From positions 1-46,309 of the forward strand of contig NZ_BAMP01000028.1 in the NCBI RefSeq assembly GCF_000615975.1: a stretch of 46,309 nt of DNA, in the 5' to 3' direction. Shown here one piece after another: positions 16,963 through 27,391 of the stretch. Under the pieces are notes generated by a model. The model ran no database searches. It had not been told where the DNA came from and was given only the letters and a program-made list of their open reading frames with translations. A program made the position numbers and the translations under genes. The stretch comes from Nitratireductor aquibiodomus NL21 = JCM 21793. GTDB lineage: Bacteria; Pseudomonadota; Alphaproteobacteria; Rhizobiales; Rhizobiaceae. How positions within the stretch are numbered: position 1 is the stretch's first letter; the number at the start of each line of letters is the position of its first letter.

Positions 16963-18245
16963 ATGCAGAGACGTTCAGTGAATTCTTCTTCCACCAGTGC
17001 CGGTAGTCTCGTCGCCCGCAGGGTCTTCGGTAAAAAGCTCGTCCTTGCACCGATAATCCTCATGGGCTCGTTCAGCCTGTTACAGGGAGTGCCCAGCTAT
17101 TTCTTCACGCTTGGCTTGCCGGCAGTTCTCAGGGAGAGCGGCGCAACGCTCGATCTCATCGGTTTCACTTATGTTGTGTGGCTGCCGTTTGCGTTCAAAT
17201 GGCTATGGGCTCCCTGGTTTGACCGCAGCACCGTCCGACCGTTCGGAGGCCGTTTGGCGTGGCTCAGGTTTCTCGCATTCCTTCTGGCAGGATTTTTCCT
17301 TCTGGTGGCGCTCTTCAGACCTGAAACGTCACCCTGGGTGTTGATTGCTCTCTCGCTGCTGTGTGCCTGTGTCGGGGCAACGATACAGTTGATCCTTGCG
17401 TCCTGGCTGATCGAGAATGCAGATGTGAAAAGCCGGGCTGTAGCCAATGCTGCCGGCGTGGCTGCATGGTGCTTGGTGCGATGGTCGGCTCCGGTTTTGT
17501 GCTACGCCTCAACGACCTTTTCAGTTGGGAAATGAGCATCGTCGCGGTTTCGCTGACGGTGCTCGTGTTTTCTCTGCCGGCCTGGGTGCTGAAACAGGAT
17601 CATCCCGTAACGGTAAAGAGTACGGGAACCACGGTCGTTGAAAGGCCGGGTGTGGCCGCATGGCGCCGGTTCCTTGGCCACGATCGAATTGGTCCGATGG
17701 TGTTGGCCATAGTCTGTTTCGGAATGGCAGCCGGTGCTGACGTGCTGGTTCCCGCGCTGTTGATCGACAGGGGGTATTCCGCTTCCGAGGCGGGTTGGTT
17801 GCTGGGTACGGTTGCGACCGGCTCCGTTATACCCGCCAGCTTTGCGATGGGTTACCTGCTGAGGCGTTTCGGGGTGATTGCCGTCATGGGGCTGCTCTAT
17901 GTGGCAAAGGCGGGTGTGTTGTTCGCCCTGATCTGGGCTGTCCATTTTTCGCCTGCCACGGTCGCAGCGCTGGCAATTGGCGATTTCTGTCTCGCCGGGG
18001 CGCTGACAGTCGGTACCTGGCAGCTTTACATGAATTTTGCGAGCCGCGAGCACTCCGCCACGGACTATGGCCTGATGACATCGCTGGATGCATTTCTGCG
18101 TTTTCTCGGCGGGCTCAGTGCCGGGCAAGTGGCAGTCTATATCGGTTATGGCAGTGTGTTCGCCGGAGCGGCTCTCGGTGCCCTTGGTGCCTGCTTTTTC
18201 TGTTTCCTCCTTCGAGAGCGGCACTCCGCGGAGGCAGGTCGATGA
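16963..18245 (+). CDS. MFS transporter, YbtX/RhtX/FptX-like siderophore permease (one-base frameshift)
   Basis: Start at the ATG at 16963, with a GTG at 16978 as an alternative; the open frame reaches further upstream but would overlap the AraC gene. About 427 residues with 12 predicted membrane helices. LDLIGFTYVVWLPFAFKWLWAPWFDR is the MFS loop-2/3 block shared with AmpG/RhtX-type permeases and with the second MFS gene in this window (27388-28643). The frame breaks at 17463-17466. One extra A (GCATGG to GCAATGG) joins NAAGVAA to MVLGAMVGSGFVLRLND. The stop overlaps the fused ABC gene (ATGA). Position and family suggest inner-membrane siderophore uptake. Confidence 0.82.
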
Positions 18246-21200
18246 AATCGATATTGCTTCAGGAACGAATGGCACTGGCGATATCGGCGGCATTGGCATT
18301 TCTGGCCAATCTCCTGGGCCTTGCTCCCTGTTATGCAGTATACCGGGTGGCGATACTTGTGAACGACGGTCGCCTTTCGCACGCGGCGTTGTGGACGTTC
18401 ATTACACTCGCCTTTGCAGCAATCCTCGGCAGGGCGGCCCTCTCTGCCGCATCCACCTCTCTCTCGCACAGGGCTGCCTATCGGGCGCTTCATGATCTGC
18501 GTCTTGTGTTGATTGAGCGCCTGGACGGGGTCTCGCTTGGCTTTTTCGCCAAGCGTTCAACAGCGGAACTCAAGAAGATCATATCGGAGGATGTGGAGCA
18601 GGTGGAAGAAGTGCTCGCGCACGCCGTTCCCGATATTGTCTCAGCAACCGCTGTGCCGCTGACGGTTGGTCTCTTCCTTGCGTTCTTCGACTGGCGACTG
18701 GCGCTTGCAGCGCTGGCCATGTTCCCGCTGATCGTTGGCCTGTACCCGCTTTCGCTGATCATGGCGAGGAACGAGGTCGCCGGGTATTTTGCGGGTAGTG
18801 TTGCGCTGCGGGCGGCCGTTGTGGAGTTTCTGCGCGGCATGAAGGTGATACGCAGCTTTGTCGGGGGGCAAGGAGCCTTCAGGCGCCTCGACGAGGCAAT
18901 TGGCGGCATGGCAGATGCCACCTATCGAATGTCTGTTGCGGCGGCCCTACCCAGCGCGCTCATGATGGCGGCGTTGCGGGCGAATGTCCTTGTAGTGCTG
19001 CCAACGGGCGGGCTGCTTTATCTGAGCGGCGGTATCGACCTGCCGACACTGATCCTGTTTCTTCTGCTGGGATTGGGTGTGAATGCCTCCGTCTACAAGC
19101 TGCTCTACACAGCCGGAAGCTTTGCAATGCGCATGCAGACGGCGGGTGCCAACATTCGTTCCATACTCGATGCGGAACAGATGGAGGTGCAGGGCAGCGG
19201 CGTCGAGATTCCAACCCGTCACGACATTGCCTTTGACAATGTCTCATTTGCGTATGGAGAGAATGGACGCGGTGTCCGTGGCACAGACTTCCGGGTCGAT
19301 GCCGGGGAATTGGTTGCCATTGTCGGTCCGTCGGGGAGTGGCAAGACAACCCTCGCACGTCTCGCTGGTCGGTTTTGGGACGTGGATGGGGGTGCCGTCG
19401 CTGTCGGCGGTGTCGACATTCGACGCATCGATCGGCAGTCGCTATCTGCAATGATGAGCTTCATTTTGCAGGATGCTTATCTGCTCAACGACACCATCGC
19501 GGGCAATATCCGTGCAGGGCGTCCAGACGCAAGCGATGCCGAGGTGGAAGACGCCGCCCGAAGGGCGCTCGTTCTCGACTTCGCGCTGGAGTTCGAAAGG
19601 GGGCTCGATACGCCCGTGGGAGAGGGTGGCCGGCTGTTGTCCGGTGGCCAGCGCCAGCGTGTGGCCATTGCCCGCGCCATTCTGCGCGCCGCACCCATTG
19701 TCATAATGGATGAAGCGACCTCCGCGCTGGACCCAGACAGCGAGGCGGAGGTGCTGGTGGCTTTGCGGGAACTCTCGAAGGGGCGTACGGTTATCGCCAT
19801 CGCGCATCGGGTCGACACGATCCGGCATGCCGATCGCATCCTCTTCATGCGCGAGGGTGAGATTGTTGCTTCCGGCAAGCATGAAACGCTTCTGAAGGAG
19901 AGCCCGGACTACGCCAGGCTCTATGAACAATATGCCGCGGCCGACGGATGGTCGCTGGCGAAGGGTTGCGCGGCAGGCAGCCCGGAAATCGCCACGGAAG
20001 CGGAACAGAAGCCGTTTGTAGACACTGCCCAACCGGCGTTGGACCTTCCCGAGGAAGGTGGAACTCTGCGCACTGCACTGGCGCTTGCCGGCCCGATGCG
20101 GCGCGAATTGTTCGGCAGGGCCTTGCCGCTTCTGGTTCTGGAAGCGCTTATGATGGGCGCGCCCGTGATCGCCGTTCTGATGCTTATGCTGGATGTGATC
20201 TCCGGCGAGCTGACGCAACAACGCATATGGTTTTATGCTGCGGTTGTTCTGGGGCTTTTCACCCTTCAGGTGCTCTGCAATCTGGTGGCCAACCGCAGTC
20301 TCTGGAAGGTGCAGACCGGCGTGGTTGCTGCACTCCAGCGCCGCCTGGCCGACCAACTCGCTCACATTCCGCTCGGGCAGCTAACGCGCAGGGATACGGG
20401 AGCGCTCGAGACATTGCTGACGCAGCATACGACGGAGCTGAATTATGTAACGCCCGCGATGCAGCTTGTGCGCTCGCTTGTGGCTCCCGTCATCAGCCTG
20501 ATCCTGATGGCGCTGCTCGACTGGCGCATGGCGCTGGCCATCGTAGCGACTGTGCCGATTTTCATGCTCGTGGTCGCTTGGTCGGATAGGGTGGCTGTTG
20601 GTGTATGGCAGCGCATGGTCCTCGCACGCGAGGATCTGAGCGCGCGCATTATGGATTATCTTCAGTCTATACCGACATTCCGCTCGCTGGGGCTCGAAGG
20701 GCGCGTCAGTGCTCCGTTGCGCGAGAGTCTGGCAGGGCACAGGGACATCAGCCTTTCCACTGTGACCCGTGTCGCGCCGACCGTGGGGCTCGGCCAGGCT
20801 GTTCTTGAAGCAGGTTTCTGCGTTCTGCTCGGCGTCGGCGGAACACTGGCGATCTCGGGCCGCATCGACCCCGCTGTTCTGTTGGTCTTCATGGTCATCG
20901 GATTGTTCTTCTACGGTCCGCTTGGCGATGCGTTCGAACTGACATTCTATCGGCGTCAACAGGAGCGCGCCTTTGTGCGCATCCGGGAAATTCTCGCCAT
21001 GGAGCGGCTGAGCGAACCCCATGCTGTGGGCAAGCCGCATAACACGGGGATCGAGTTCGAGCGCGTGTCCTTTTCCTATGATCGCGCGTTACCGGCATTG
21101 CGCTTGGCGAGCTTCGTCCTGCCGGCAGGTGGCCTCTATGCCTGGTGGGGCCATCGGGATCGGGAAAGTCCACGGTGCTGAACCTATTGGCGCGCTTCTG

Positions 21201-21822
21201 GGATGTGGACGAAGGGGCGGTGCGCATTGGTGGTGTTGACTTGCGCGATATGAGCGAAGACCAGCGCGCTGGTATGTTTGCTACAGTCTTTCAGGACACA
21301 TTCCTGTTTGACGACACGGTGGCCGGGAATTTGCGAATTGCCAAACCCGAGGCAACTGACAGCCAGCTCGAAGCTGCATGCAGGGCTGCCGCCTGCCACG
21401 ACTTCATCGAGGCACTCGAACAGTGCTACGACACGCATATCGGCGAAAACGGACAGCTTTTGTCTGGAGGGCAGCGGCAGCGGCTGGCCATTGCGAGGGC
21501 GCTTCTCAAGGACGCACCGATCGTTCTCCTCGACGAGGCGACCGCATCGGTGGATCCGGAGAGTGAGTTCGAGATACGGACCGCGATCGCATCGCTTTGC
21601 GCAGGGCGTACGGTCATCGTCGTTGCCCACAAGCTGCGCTCGATCACCGGGTCCGATGCGATTCTCGTCTTTGAGAACGGCTCGATTGTCGCCGAAGGGC
21701 GGCACGAGAAACTGCTTTCCGATTGCGCTGTTTACCGGCGGCTCTGGAATGCGGAACGCGCTGCGCGGGAGGGTGCTGTCCCCGCTGGGCAGGGGGCTGA
21801 ATATGACAAAACAATTTCTTGA
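18242..21822 (+). CDS. Tandem-fused ABC transporter (two TMD-NBD units in one chain; IrtAB/YbtPQ-like; one-base frameshift)
   Basis: The repaired protein is about 1193 residues with the order TMD1 (1-315), NBD1 (335-575), TMD2 (630-930), NBD2 (945-1190). NBD1 has Walker A GPSGSGKTT, signature LSGGQRQR, Walker B IVIMDEATSALD and H-loop IAHR. NBD2 has [29 protein letters not shown] and VAHK, where the usual H-loop arginine position is lysine. The frame breaks at 21141-21143, just before the second Walker A. One extra C (GCCTGG to GCCCTGG) restores it. In YbtPQ and IrtAB the two halves are separate proteins, so a single-chain heterodimer is unusual. It is coupled to the MFS gene and followed by a TonB receptor, which suggests ferric-siderophore import. 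Confidence 0.83.
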
Positions 21823-21923
21823 GACCACGAAAGTGGAGTCTCTGGAGAAGTTTTTTTGCCTGTCCTATCCCCGGGGTGAATTGTCGGTTCAGTGGGCCGA
21901 TCCAGAGTGAGGTGAGGTTTGTG

Positions 21924-24053
21924 ATGGTTGGTAACAAAGGGACGCTCCTGGCATCCACGTTTCTTGGAGGGGCACTCCTGGGCGGGGCGGCGGGTTTTCC
22001 GGCTCATGCAGACGAGGACGCTGCCACAGTCTTGCCGGTTCTGACCGTCACCGCTCTGAAGCGGATCGAAGCGGCCCATGACCTTGCAGGCAGTGTAACC
22101 GTCGTTGAAGGTGACGATCCGGTTTCAAATGCTGTCGATCCGGGTGCGGCGCTGACGCGCTCTGCGCCAAACTTCTATTTCGGCGGTTTCGGCCAGCCTG
22201 GCCTCGATTTCGTGAACATGCGTGGCATCGGACCACTGGGACAGCCGGCGAACTCTCTCGATAACTCGGTTGGTTTTGCAACCAATGGTGCCGGCACGAG
22301 CGCCTTCGGTTTCCCGCCGTCGCTGCTTGACGTGGAGCGGATCGAAGTTCTTCGCGGTCCGCAGGGCACGCTCTTCGGGCGCAACGCAATGGGCGGTGCG
22401 GTCAATGTCGTGACACGCCCTGCCGATGGCGAACACGAAGTAAGGCTTACGGGCGAGGTCGGGACCGAGGGTTATGCGCTTGGCGAGGCGGTGATTGGCG
22501 GTTGGCTTCAGGAGGGGGTACTCGCCGGGCGTGGAGCACTCCGCTACCAGAAGCAGGACGGGGATGTTCCCAATGTTGTGATCGGTGGCGAGGAAGGCGA
22601 TCTCGACATCGCGGCAGCACGCGGAACCCTGCGCTACACGCCCACCGACGATCTTTCGGTCAATCTGGTTCTGGGTTTCGACCGCGACGAGCGGCACAAC
22701 AATTACAATATGTACCTTGAAGCGCCGGGCTTTCCGGTCAGCGGCTCCGACGTCATTCCCGAAAACCGCCGCACGCGTGCGGAAGCGACACTTGAGATTG
22801 AAAAAGAGTTCGAAGCCTTCAGGCTGACATCGATCTCCAATTACCAGAACATCAGACTCAATGGTCTTGTGGACGTGACTGACGCCGTTCTTTTCGATGG
22901 TGCCTATGGTTACGTACCGACGCCGGGGCAGGACAATTCGCACTCGGATGAACGCGAGCAGATATTCAGCCAGGAGTTACGTCTGAACTCTTCGGAAGAT
23001 GCGGAGATTTCATGGGTTGCCGGCGTCCACTATTTCTTTTCCGACTATGCGTCGGATCGCAATCAGGACAGCACCTACAGCCCATATTCGAGCGGCATCT
23101 TCAATACCGGGATCCGTTCGCAGACAGTCTCCGCATTTGGAGATGTGACCGTGCCCGTCACGGAAAGGCTGAAGGTTTCGGGTGGTCTCCGGCTCGCACA
23201 TGATCGACAGAGACTCGATCTCGACTATACCGGCAAGGGTTTTCCCGGCACGGTCAGCGCATTCTCGCAGGATGGAGAAATCTCTGACACCTATCTCACG
23301 GGCCGTATGGCTGTGAGCTACGATTTCTCGCACGACTGGATGGGCTATGCCTCGGTCTCGCATGGCTACGCATCGGGCGGTTTCGAACGCTTTACGCTCA
23401 ATGCACCGGTGGGGCGGCCCACCGTACCGTTCAGGCCGTCAAATGTGTGGAGCTACGAAGCCGGCCTGAAGGCTAGCCTTTTGGACGAGCGCCTCGATCT
23501 CTCCGTCAGCGCCTTCTACAACGATGTGCGTGACGGGCAGCTGGTCGCGTATGATACTTCGCAATTGCCCATCACGTTCTCCTTCGTCAACCAGGACTAT
23601 GAGAGCTACGGAATGGAATTGCAGGGCAGGGCTGCAATCACCGATGCGCTGTCCGTGGGTGCCGGCCTCGGCTTTACGGTCTCTCGCATCAAGAATGTGG
23701 GTGCGGATGCCGTGCCGGGCACTTTCGATGGAAACCGCGTCCCCAACGCACCGAAATTCACCGCTTCGGCAGACATTGACTATCGGTTCTGGGAAGATTT
23801 CCATTTCAACGCCCAGTACCAGTATGTCGGCAAACGTTCCGTGGATATTCAGAATACGGCCGACCTCGACGACTACCATATGGTCAATATGAGACTTGGC
23901 TGGAGCCGCGACGGTCTCGACATATACGCCTTCGCCAACAATCTTCTTGACGAACGGCCGGTATATTTCGGTTCGTCCTATTCGCCCACTGTTCACACGG
24001 CCACAGTGGGACCCGGTCGCGTTGTCGGACTGGGAGTGAGCAAGACTTTTTAG
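21924..24053 (+). CDS. TonB-dependent outer-membrane receptor (locus C, FyuA-like position)
   Basis: 709 residues from the ATG at 21924, with a GAGG ribosome site upstream. The open frame extends back to 21819, overlapping the ABC gene end. The signal peptide ends around FPAHA (residue 29), followed by TonB box LPVLTVTA (37-44) and plug motif LRGPQGTLFGRNAMGGAVNVV (about 143-163). The barrel ends in GLGVSKTF with the required terminal Phe. The frame is intact. It is the last gene of the AraC-MFS-ABC-receptor unit, and the order recalls yersiniabactin uptake loci. The ligand is inferred only as a phenolate or similar xenosiderophore. Confidence 0.92.
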   Translation: MVGNKGTLLASTFLGGALLGGAAGFPAHADEDAATVLPVLTVTALKRIEAAHDLAGSVTVVEGDDPVSNAVDPGAALTRSAPNFYFGGFGQPGLDFVNMRGIGPLGQPANSLDNSVGFATNGAGTSAFGFPPSLLDVERIEVLRGPQGTLFGRNAMGGAVNVVTRPADGEHEVRLTGEVGTEGYALGEAVIGGWLQEGVLAGRGALRYQKQDGDVPNVVIGGEEGDLDIAAARGTLRYTPTDDLSVNLVLGFDRDERHNNYNMYLEAPGFPVSGSDVIPENRRTRAEATLEIEKEFEAFRLTSISNYQNIRLNGLVDVTDAVLFDGAYGYVPTPGQDNSHSDEREQIFSQELRLNSSEDAEISWVAGVHYFFSDYASDRNQDSTYSPYSSGIFNTGIRSQTVSAFGDVTVPVTERLKVSGGLRLAHDRQRLDLDYTGKGFPGTVSAFSQDGEISDTYLTGRMAVSYDFSHDWMGYASVSHGYASGGFERFTLNAPVGRPTVPFRPSNVWSYEAGLKASLLDERLDLSVSAFYNDVRDGQLVAYDTSQLPITFSFVNQDYESYGMELQGRAAITDALSVGAGLGFTVSRIKNVGADAVPGTFDGNRVPNAPKFTASADIDYRFWEDFHFNAQYQYVGKRSVDIQNTADLDDYHMVNMRLGWSRDGLDIYAFANNLLDERPVYFGSSYSPTVHTATVGPGRVVGLGVSKTF

Positions 24054-24163
24054 AGCGCTGTGCGTCCATCTGTACGCAGAAAGGACACTCTATCAGTTTG
24101 CTCTCCGCATATATGCGGACGCCGGGTGATCTCACCTGACGCAAATGCCATAGCGAGGAGACG

Positions 24164-24194
24164 CGGGTGAGGGTACAATTTGTGGCCTCACCCG
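24164..24194. terminator. Hairpin between convergent genes, candidate bidirectional terminator
   Basis: CGGGTGAGG (24164-24172) pairs perfectly with CCTCACCCG (24186-24194) around a 13-nt loop. It lies between the receptor ending at 24053 and the oxidoreductase ending at 24214 on the other strand. There is no clear T-tract on either side. Confidence 0.5.
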
Positions 24195-24213
24195 TTGTCC
24201 CGCCCAACCGTCT

Positions 24214-25380
24214 TCAGCCACTCCATGTATCGAGGTCCAGCGCCGGCGCGCCGAGGCGGGCCGATGTCATGCGTATCAGCGGCCGTGAAAGAAGAATGGG
24301 GAGGACCCAGGACTGTATGCGCATGCCCCGTTTGCTTTGCGGCACATAATGCCCGCCGATCTGACGCGAGACCGCCTGCATGCGCGTCACCAGCGGACGG
24401 AGGCGGTTTTCATAAGCGGAAAAAGCTTCGCCAAAAGGTTTGCGGGCAAGTTCGGAGGCGAGAATATAGGCACCGGCCATCGCGGTGGATGTGCCCTGAC
24501 CGGCAAGAAATGTCAGGCACCAGGCGGCATCGCCAAGCAGGGCGACCCGGCCTTTTGACCAGTGCGGTACTTCAATCTGCGAAATTGTGTCGAAGAACGC
24601 CTGATCCCAGTCGATGGGCAGGCGCAGTGCTGAATGTATGGGGTCTGGCCAGTCGCCGAAGCGCTCCATGAGAACATTGAGGCGCTCCTTCGGGCCAAGC
24701 CGCCCGGTGTCTTTATCACGCCAGCAGAAGAGCGTCGCGGCTGTTCCATCGCCGACATTGTAGAGACCGCCCTGATGATCGACATCCATCATGCCGACGA
24801 AACTGGCCTCAAGCGGTTTTTCGATCTGCACGCGCCACGCGCTTGCCCGGTAACCGAGCGGTCTCAGAAACCGTTCAAACGGCCCGAATGTCATGGCGCG
24901 CAGATGGCTGCGATATCCATCCGCGCCGATCACAAGATCGAAGCGGTCCGAACGCCCGTCCGAGAATGTGACATCGACACCGTTCCCGTCATCGATCACG
25001 CTTTCAAGCGTGGTCCGGTAGCGTATATCGACGTCCCTTTCGATTTCCTGCGTCATGATGTGTTGAAAATCACTGCGCATGATTGCGAGCATGCGGCCAT
25101 TCGCAGCTTTCGCCAGCGTCCGGTAATCATAGGAAAAGAGCTTCCGTCCCGTGCGGTCAAGTTGATGCGCGGGACCAAGCGGCATCGCCTTCGCGCGGAA
25201 GGCCTCGATCAGCCCAAGCCGCTCCGCTACGCTCCATCCATTGACGTGGAGGCCGATGGAATAACCTCCGGTGCGCCCCTTCTCGTTCTTCTCCATGACC
25301 GTGGCTTCGATGCCTCGGTCACGCAGGCAGGCGGCAAGGGTCAGGCCGGCTGGGCCGCCGCCGGCAATGAGGACACGCAT
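24214..25380 (-). CDS. FAD-dependent monooxygenase/oxidoreductase (PHBH-fold, group A type)
   Basis: 388 residues, cytoplasmic. The FAD-binding Rossmann motif GGGPAGLTLAACL lies at the very N-terminus (7-19). The DG motif is LVIGADGYRSHLR (about 150-162), and the GD motif ALLGDAAWCLTFLAGQGTS (about 278-296) completes the aromatic-hydroxylase pattern. It lies 10 bp after the TonB receptor in the same operon as an MFS permease. An uptake operon with a flavin monooxygenase suggests that the imported siderophore is oxidised or broken down in the cytoplasm to release iron. The reductive alternative (ferric reductase) is less typical of this fold. TetX-like inactivation of an imported antibiotic is another possibility. 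Confidence 0.85.
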   Translation of the reverse strand: MRVLIAGGGPAGLTLAACLRDRGIEATVMEKNEKGRTGGYSIGLHVNGWSVAERLGLIEAFRAKAMPLGPAHQLDRTGRKLFSYDYRTLAKAANGRMLAIMRSDFQHIMTQEIERDVDIRYRTTLESVIDDGNGVDVTFSDGRSDRFDLVIGADGYRSHLRAMTFGPFERFLRPLGYRASAWRVQIEKPLEASFVGMMDVDHQGGLYNVGDGTAATLFCWRDKDTGRLGPKERLNVLMERFGDWPDPIHSALRLPIDWDQAFFDTISQIEVPHWSKGRVALLGDAAWCLTFLAGQGTSTAMAGAYILASELARKPFGEAFSAYENRLRPLVTRMQAVSRQIGGHYVPQSKRGMRIQSWVLPILLSRPLIRMTSARLGAPALDLDTWSG

Positions 25381-25390
25381 GACCCGTCCC

Positions 25391-27391
25391 CTAAAATGTC
25401 AGGTTGATGCGGCCGCCGATCGTGCGGCCCTGACCAACCTGATAGACATTGCCGTAGGGCGAACCGGCATTGAAGCCGTAGGTGGTATAGGCCTTGTCGA
25501 AGAGGTTGGTGACGAAGGCCTCGGCGGCCACCTTCTCGTTGACCTCCCATTTCATGCCAAGGTCGACGAGCGCATAGCCATCCTGTCCAATCGTGTTGGT
25601 TTCGTCGAAGTAGATGTCACTCACATAGCTGACGGCGGCATAGGGGATGAGTGCGCCATAGTCGCCTGCAAGATCGAACCGGTAATCGACCAGGAGATTG
25701 GCCGTCAGTTCAGGGGCGTAGGGCACCCTATTTCCGGTGTAATCGATGCCGGGCGTGAAAGGATTGTCGTACTTGGTGAAACGGGTGTGATTGTAGCCGA
25801 TGCCGGCGGTTATGCCGAACCTGTCGGTAGGCATGGCGCGCACTTTCAGGTCGACGCCTTTCGATGTGACTTCGCCCACATTCTGGAGATACTGGACCGG
25901 CTGAACGCCGACAAACATCTGGTAGTCGCGTGTGACATTGTAGTAGGCGGAGAGCTGTGCTTCCAGCGTGCCCGCATCGTTGCGATACTTGACGCCTACT
26001 TCGCCATTGTAGGTGTTTTGTGGATCGTAGGTGAAGGCAATGTTGGCAGGCGTCACATTGCGGGTGAAGCCACCGGCTTTGAACCCGGTGCTAAACAGGC
26101 CGTAGACCAGCCATTCGTCCGAAAGGCGATAGCTTGCGCCCAGTTTGGGTGAAAGGGCGGAGAAGCTGTTTTCGCCGTCGAGCGTGACGCCGCCCGTGGC
26201 GGTTGCGGTGGCCTTCTCATGATCGAAGCGCAGGCCGGGGCTGATGTCGAGACGGTCGGTTGCATGCCAGGCGAGATCGGCAAAGAGCGCGTAGGAATTG
26301 ATCTTCTGATTGGAGACCTGACCGGCCACCGGCACTTTGCGTGTGAAATCGAGGTTCTGATAATAACCGCCGATCACATAATCGATCGGATTGCCCTCAT
26401 CCGGGTTGGAAGCGATGCGAAGTTCCTGGCTGAAGGTGCTCTGCCATTCCGGCGTGTAGCTGCCGAAAATCGTCCGGTCGAGCGTGCTGTCCTGATAGCC
26501 GGTGAGCGCGGTTAGCGTCGCGAATCCCAGATCGTAGCTGGCGTTCAGCCCTAAATTCCACGTGTCGAGATCGTAGCTGGAAGGCACTGGGAGCGCGATC
26601 CTATCCTTCAGCATGGATTCCATGATGAAGTATTCCTCCGTCGAGGTCACCCGGCCGCGCCCGGCTGTCAGCATCACGTCAAACGGGCTGCCCTCTGGTG
26701 CGTAGCGTAGCCGAACCTGACCGTGAACGTCGTCGGTGCCGCCCACATCCTCGCCCGTCATCGTCGTGTAGCTGTCCTTATCGCGCAGGGCGGAGAAGGT
26801 CGCGTCCGCGAACAATGCCCCATCGATGAGAGGAAGGTTGACGTGAAGCGAGCTCCTGGCGCTTTTTGTGGTGATCGCGCCATCCAACCCGAAGCGGAAT
26901 TCATCGTCGGGTTTACGGGTCGTGATGTTGATGACGCCGCCAATGGCACCGCGGCCGTATAGCGTGCCCTGCGGGCCATAGAGAAGCTCGACGCTATCCA
27001 GATTGCCGGGCAGGGCGCGGGCGAGATTGAAGCTGTCTTGCGGCAGCCCGTCGATATAGACCTGTGTGCTCGGATTGTAGAAGTCCAGCGATGCCTGCCC
27101 GCGAATGGTGAAGTTCGCATAGGTGCGGCCGGAACGTGTGCGGATGTTGACGTCGGGAAAAACCCGGTCGAGGTCCGCCACATTGTCGATGTTGCGCCGC
27201 TCAAGCGCGTCGGGCTGGGCGATGTCGATCGTCGCCGGCAATGCGAAGTAATCCTGATTGCGCTTTGTTGCGGTGATGGTCAGGCGTTCAAGCAGTGTGG
27301 AGTCGGAGTAATCCTGTGCAGACGCACCCTGTAACGAAAGACCGGTGACAAGGGCGAGAAGGGAAACGTCCCGAAGGAGCTTGTGTTTCAT
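25391..27391 (-). CDS. TonB-dependent outer-membrane receptor (locus D)
   Basis: 666 residues. The signal peptide is MKHKLLRDVSLLALVTGL through ASAQ (26). TonB box LERLTITATK (34-43) and plug motif YGPQGTLYGRGAIGGVINITT (138-158) follow. The barrel ends in GGRINLTF. The frame is intact. The ATG overlaps the stop of the MFS gene (ATGA), so receptor and inner-membrane permease are translationally coupled, and the flavin monooxygenase follows 10 bp later. An MFS-plus-receptor pair behind an AraC regulator is the RhtX/FptX-type layout for uptake of ferric rhizobactin, pyochelin or similar chelates. Confidence 0.92.
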   Translation of the reverse strand: MKHKLLRDVSLLALVTGLSLQGASAQDYSDSTLLERLTITATKRNQDYFALPATIDIAQPDALERRNIDNVADLDRVFPDVNIRTRSGRTYANFTIRGQASLDFYNPSTQVYIDGLPQDSFNLARALPGNLDSVELLYGPQGTLYGRGAIGGVINITTRKPDDEFRFGLDGAITTKSARSSLHVNLPLIDGALFADATFSALRDKDSYTTMTGEDVGGTDDVHGQVRLRYAPEGSPFDVMLTAGRGRVTSTEEYFIMESMLKDRIALPVPSSYDLDTWNLGLNASYDLGFATLTALTGYQDSTLDRTIFGSYTPEWQSTFSQELRIASNPDEGNPIDYVIGGYYQNLDFTRKVPVAGQVSNQKINSYALFADLAWHATDRLDISPGLRFDHEKATATATGGVTLDGENSFSALSPKLGASYRLSDEWLVYGLFSTGFKAGGFTRNVTPANIAFTYDPQNTYNGEVGVKYRNDAGTLEAQLSAYYNVTRDYQMFVGVQPVQYLQNVGEVTSKGVDLKVRAMPTDRFGITAGIGYNHTRFTKYDNPFTPGIDYTGNRVPYAPELTANLLVDYRFDLAGDYGALIPYAAVSYVSDIYFDETNTIGQDGYALVDLGMKWEVNEKVAAEAFVTNLFDKAYTTYGFNAGSPYGNVYQVGQGRTIGGRINLTF

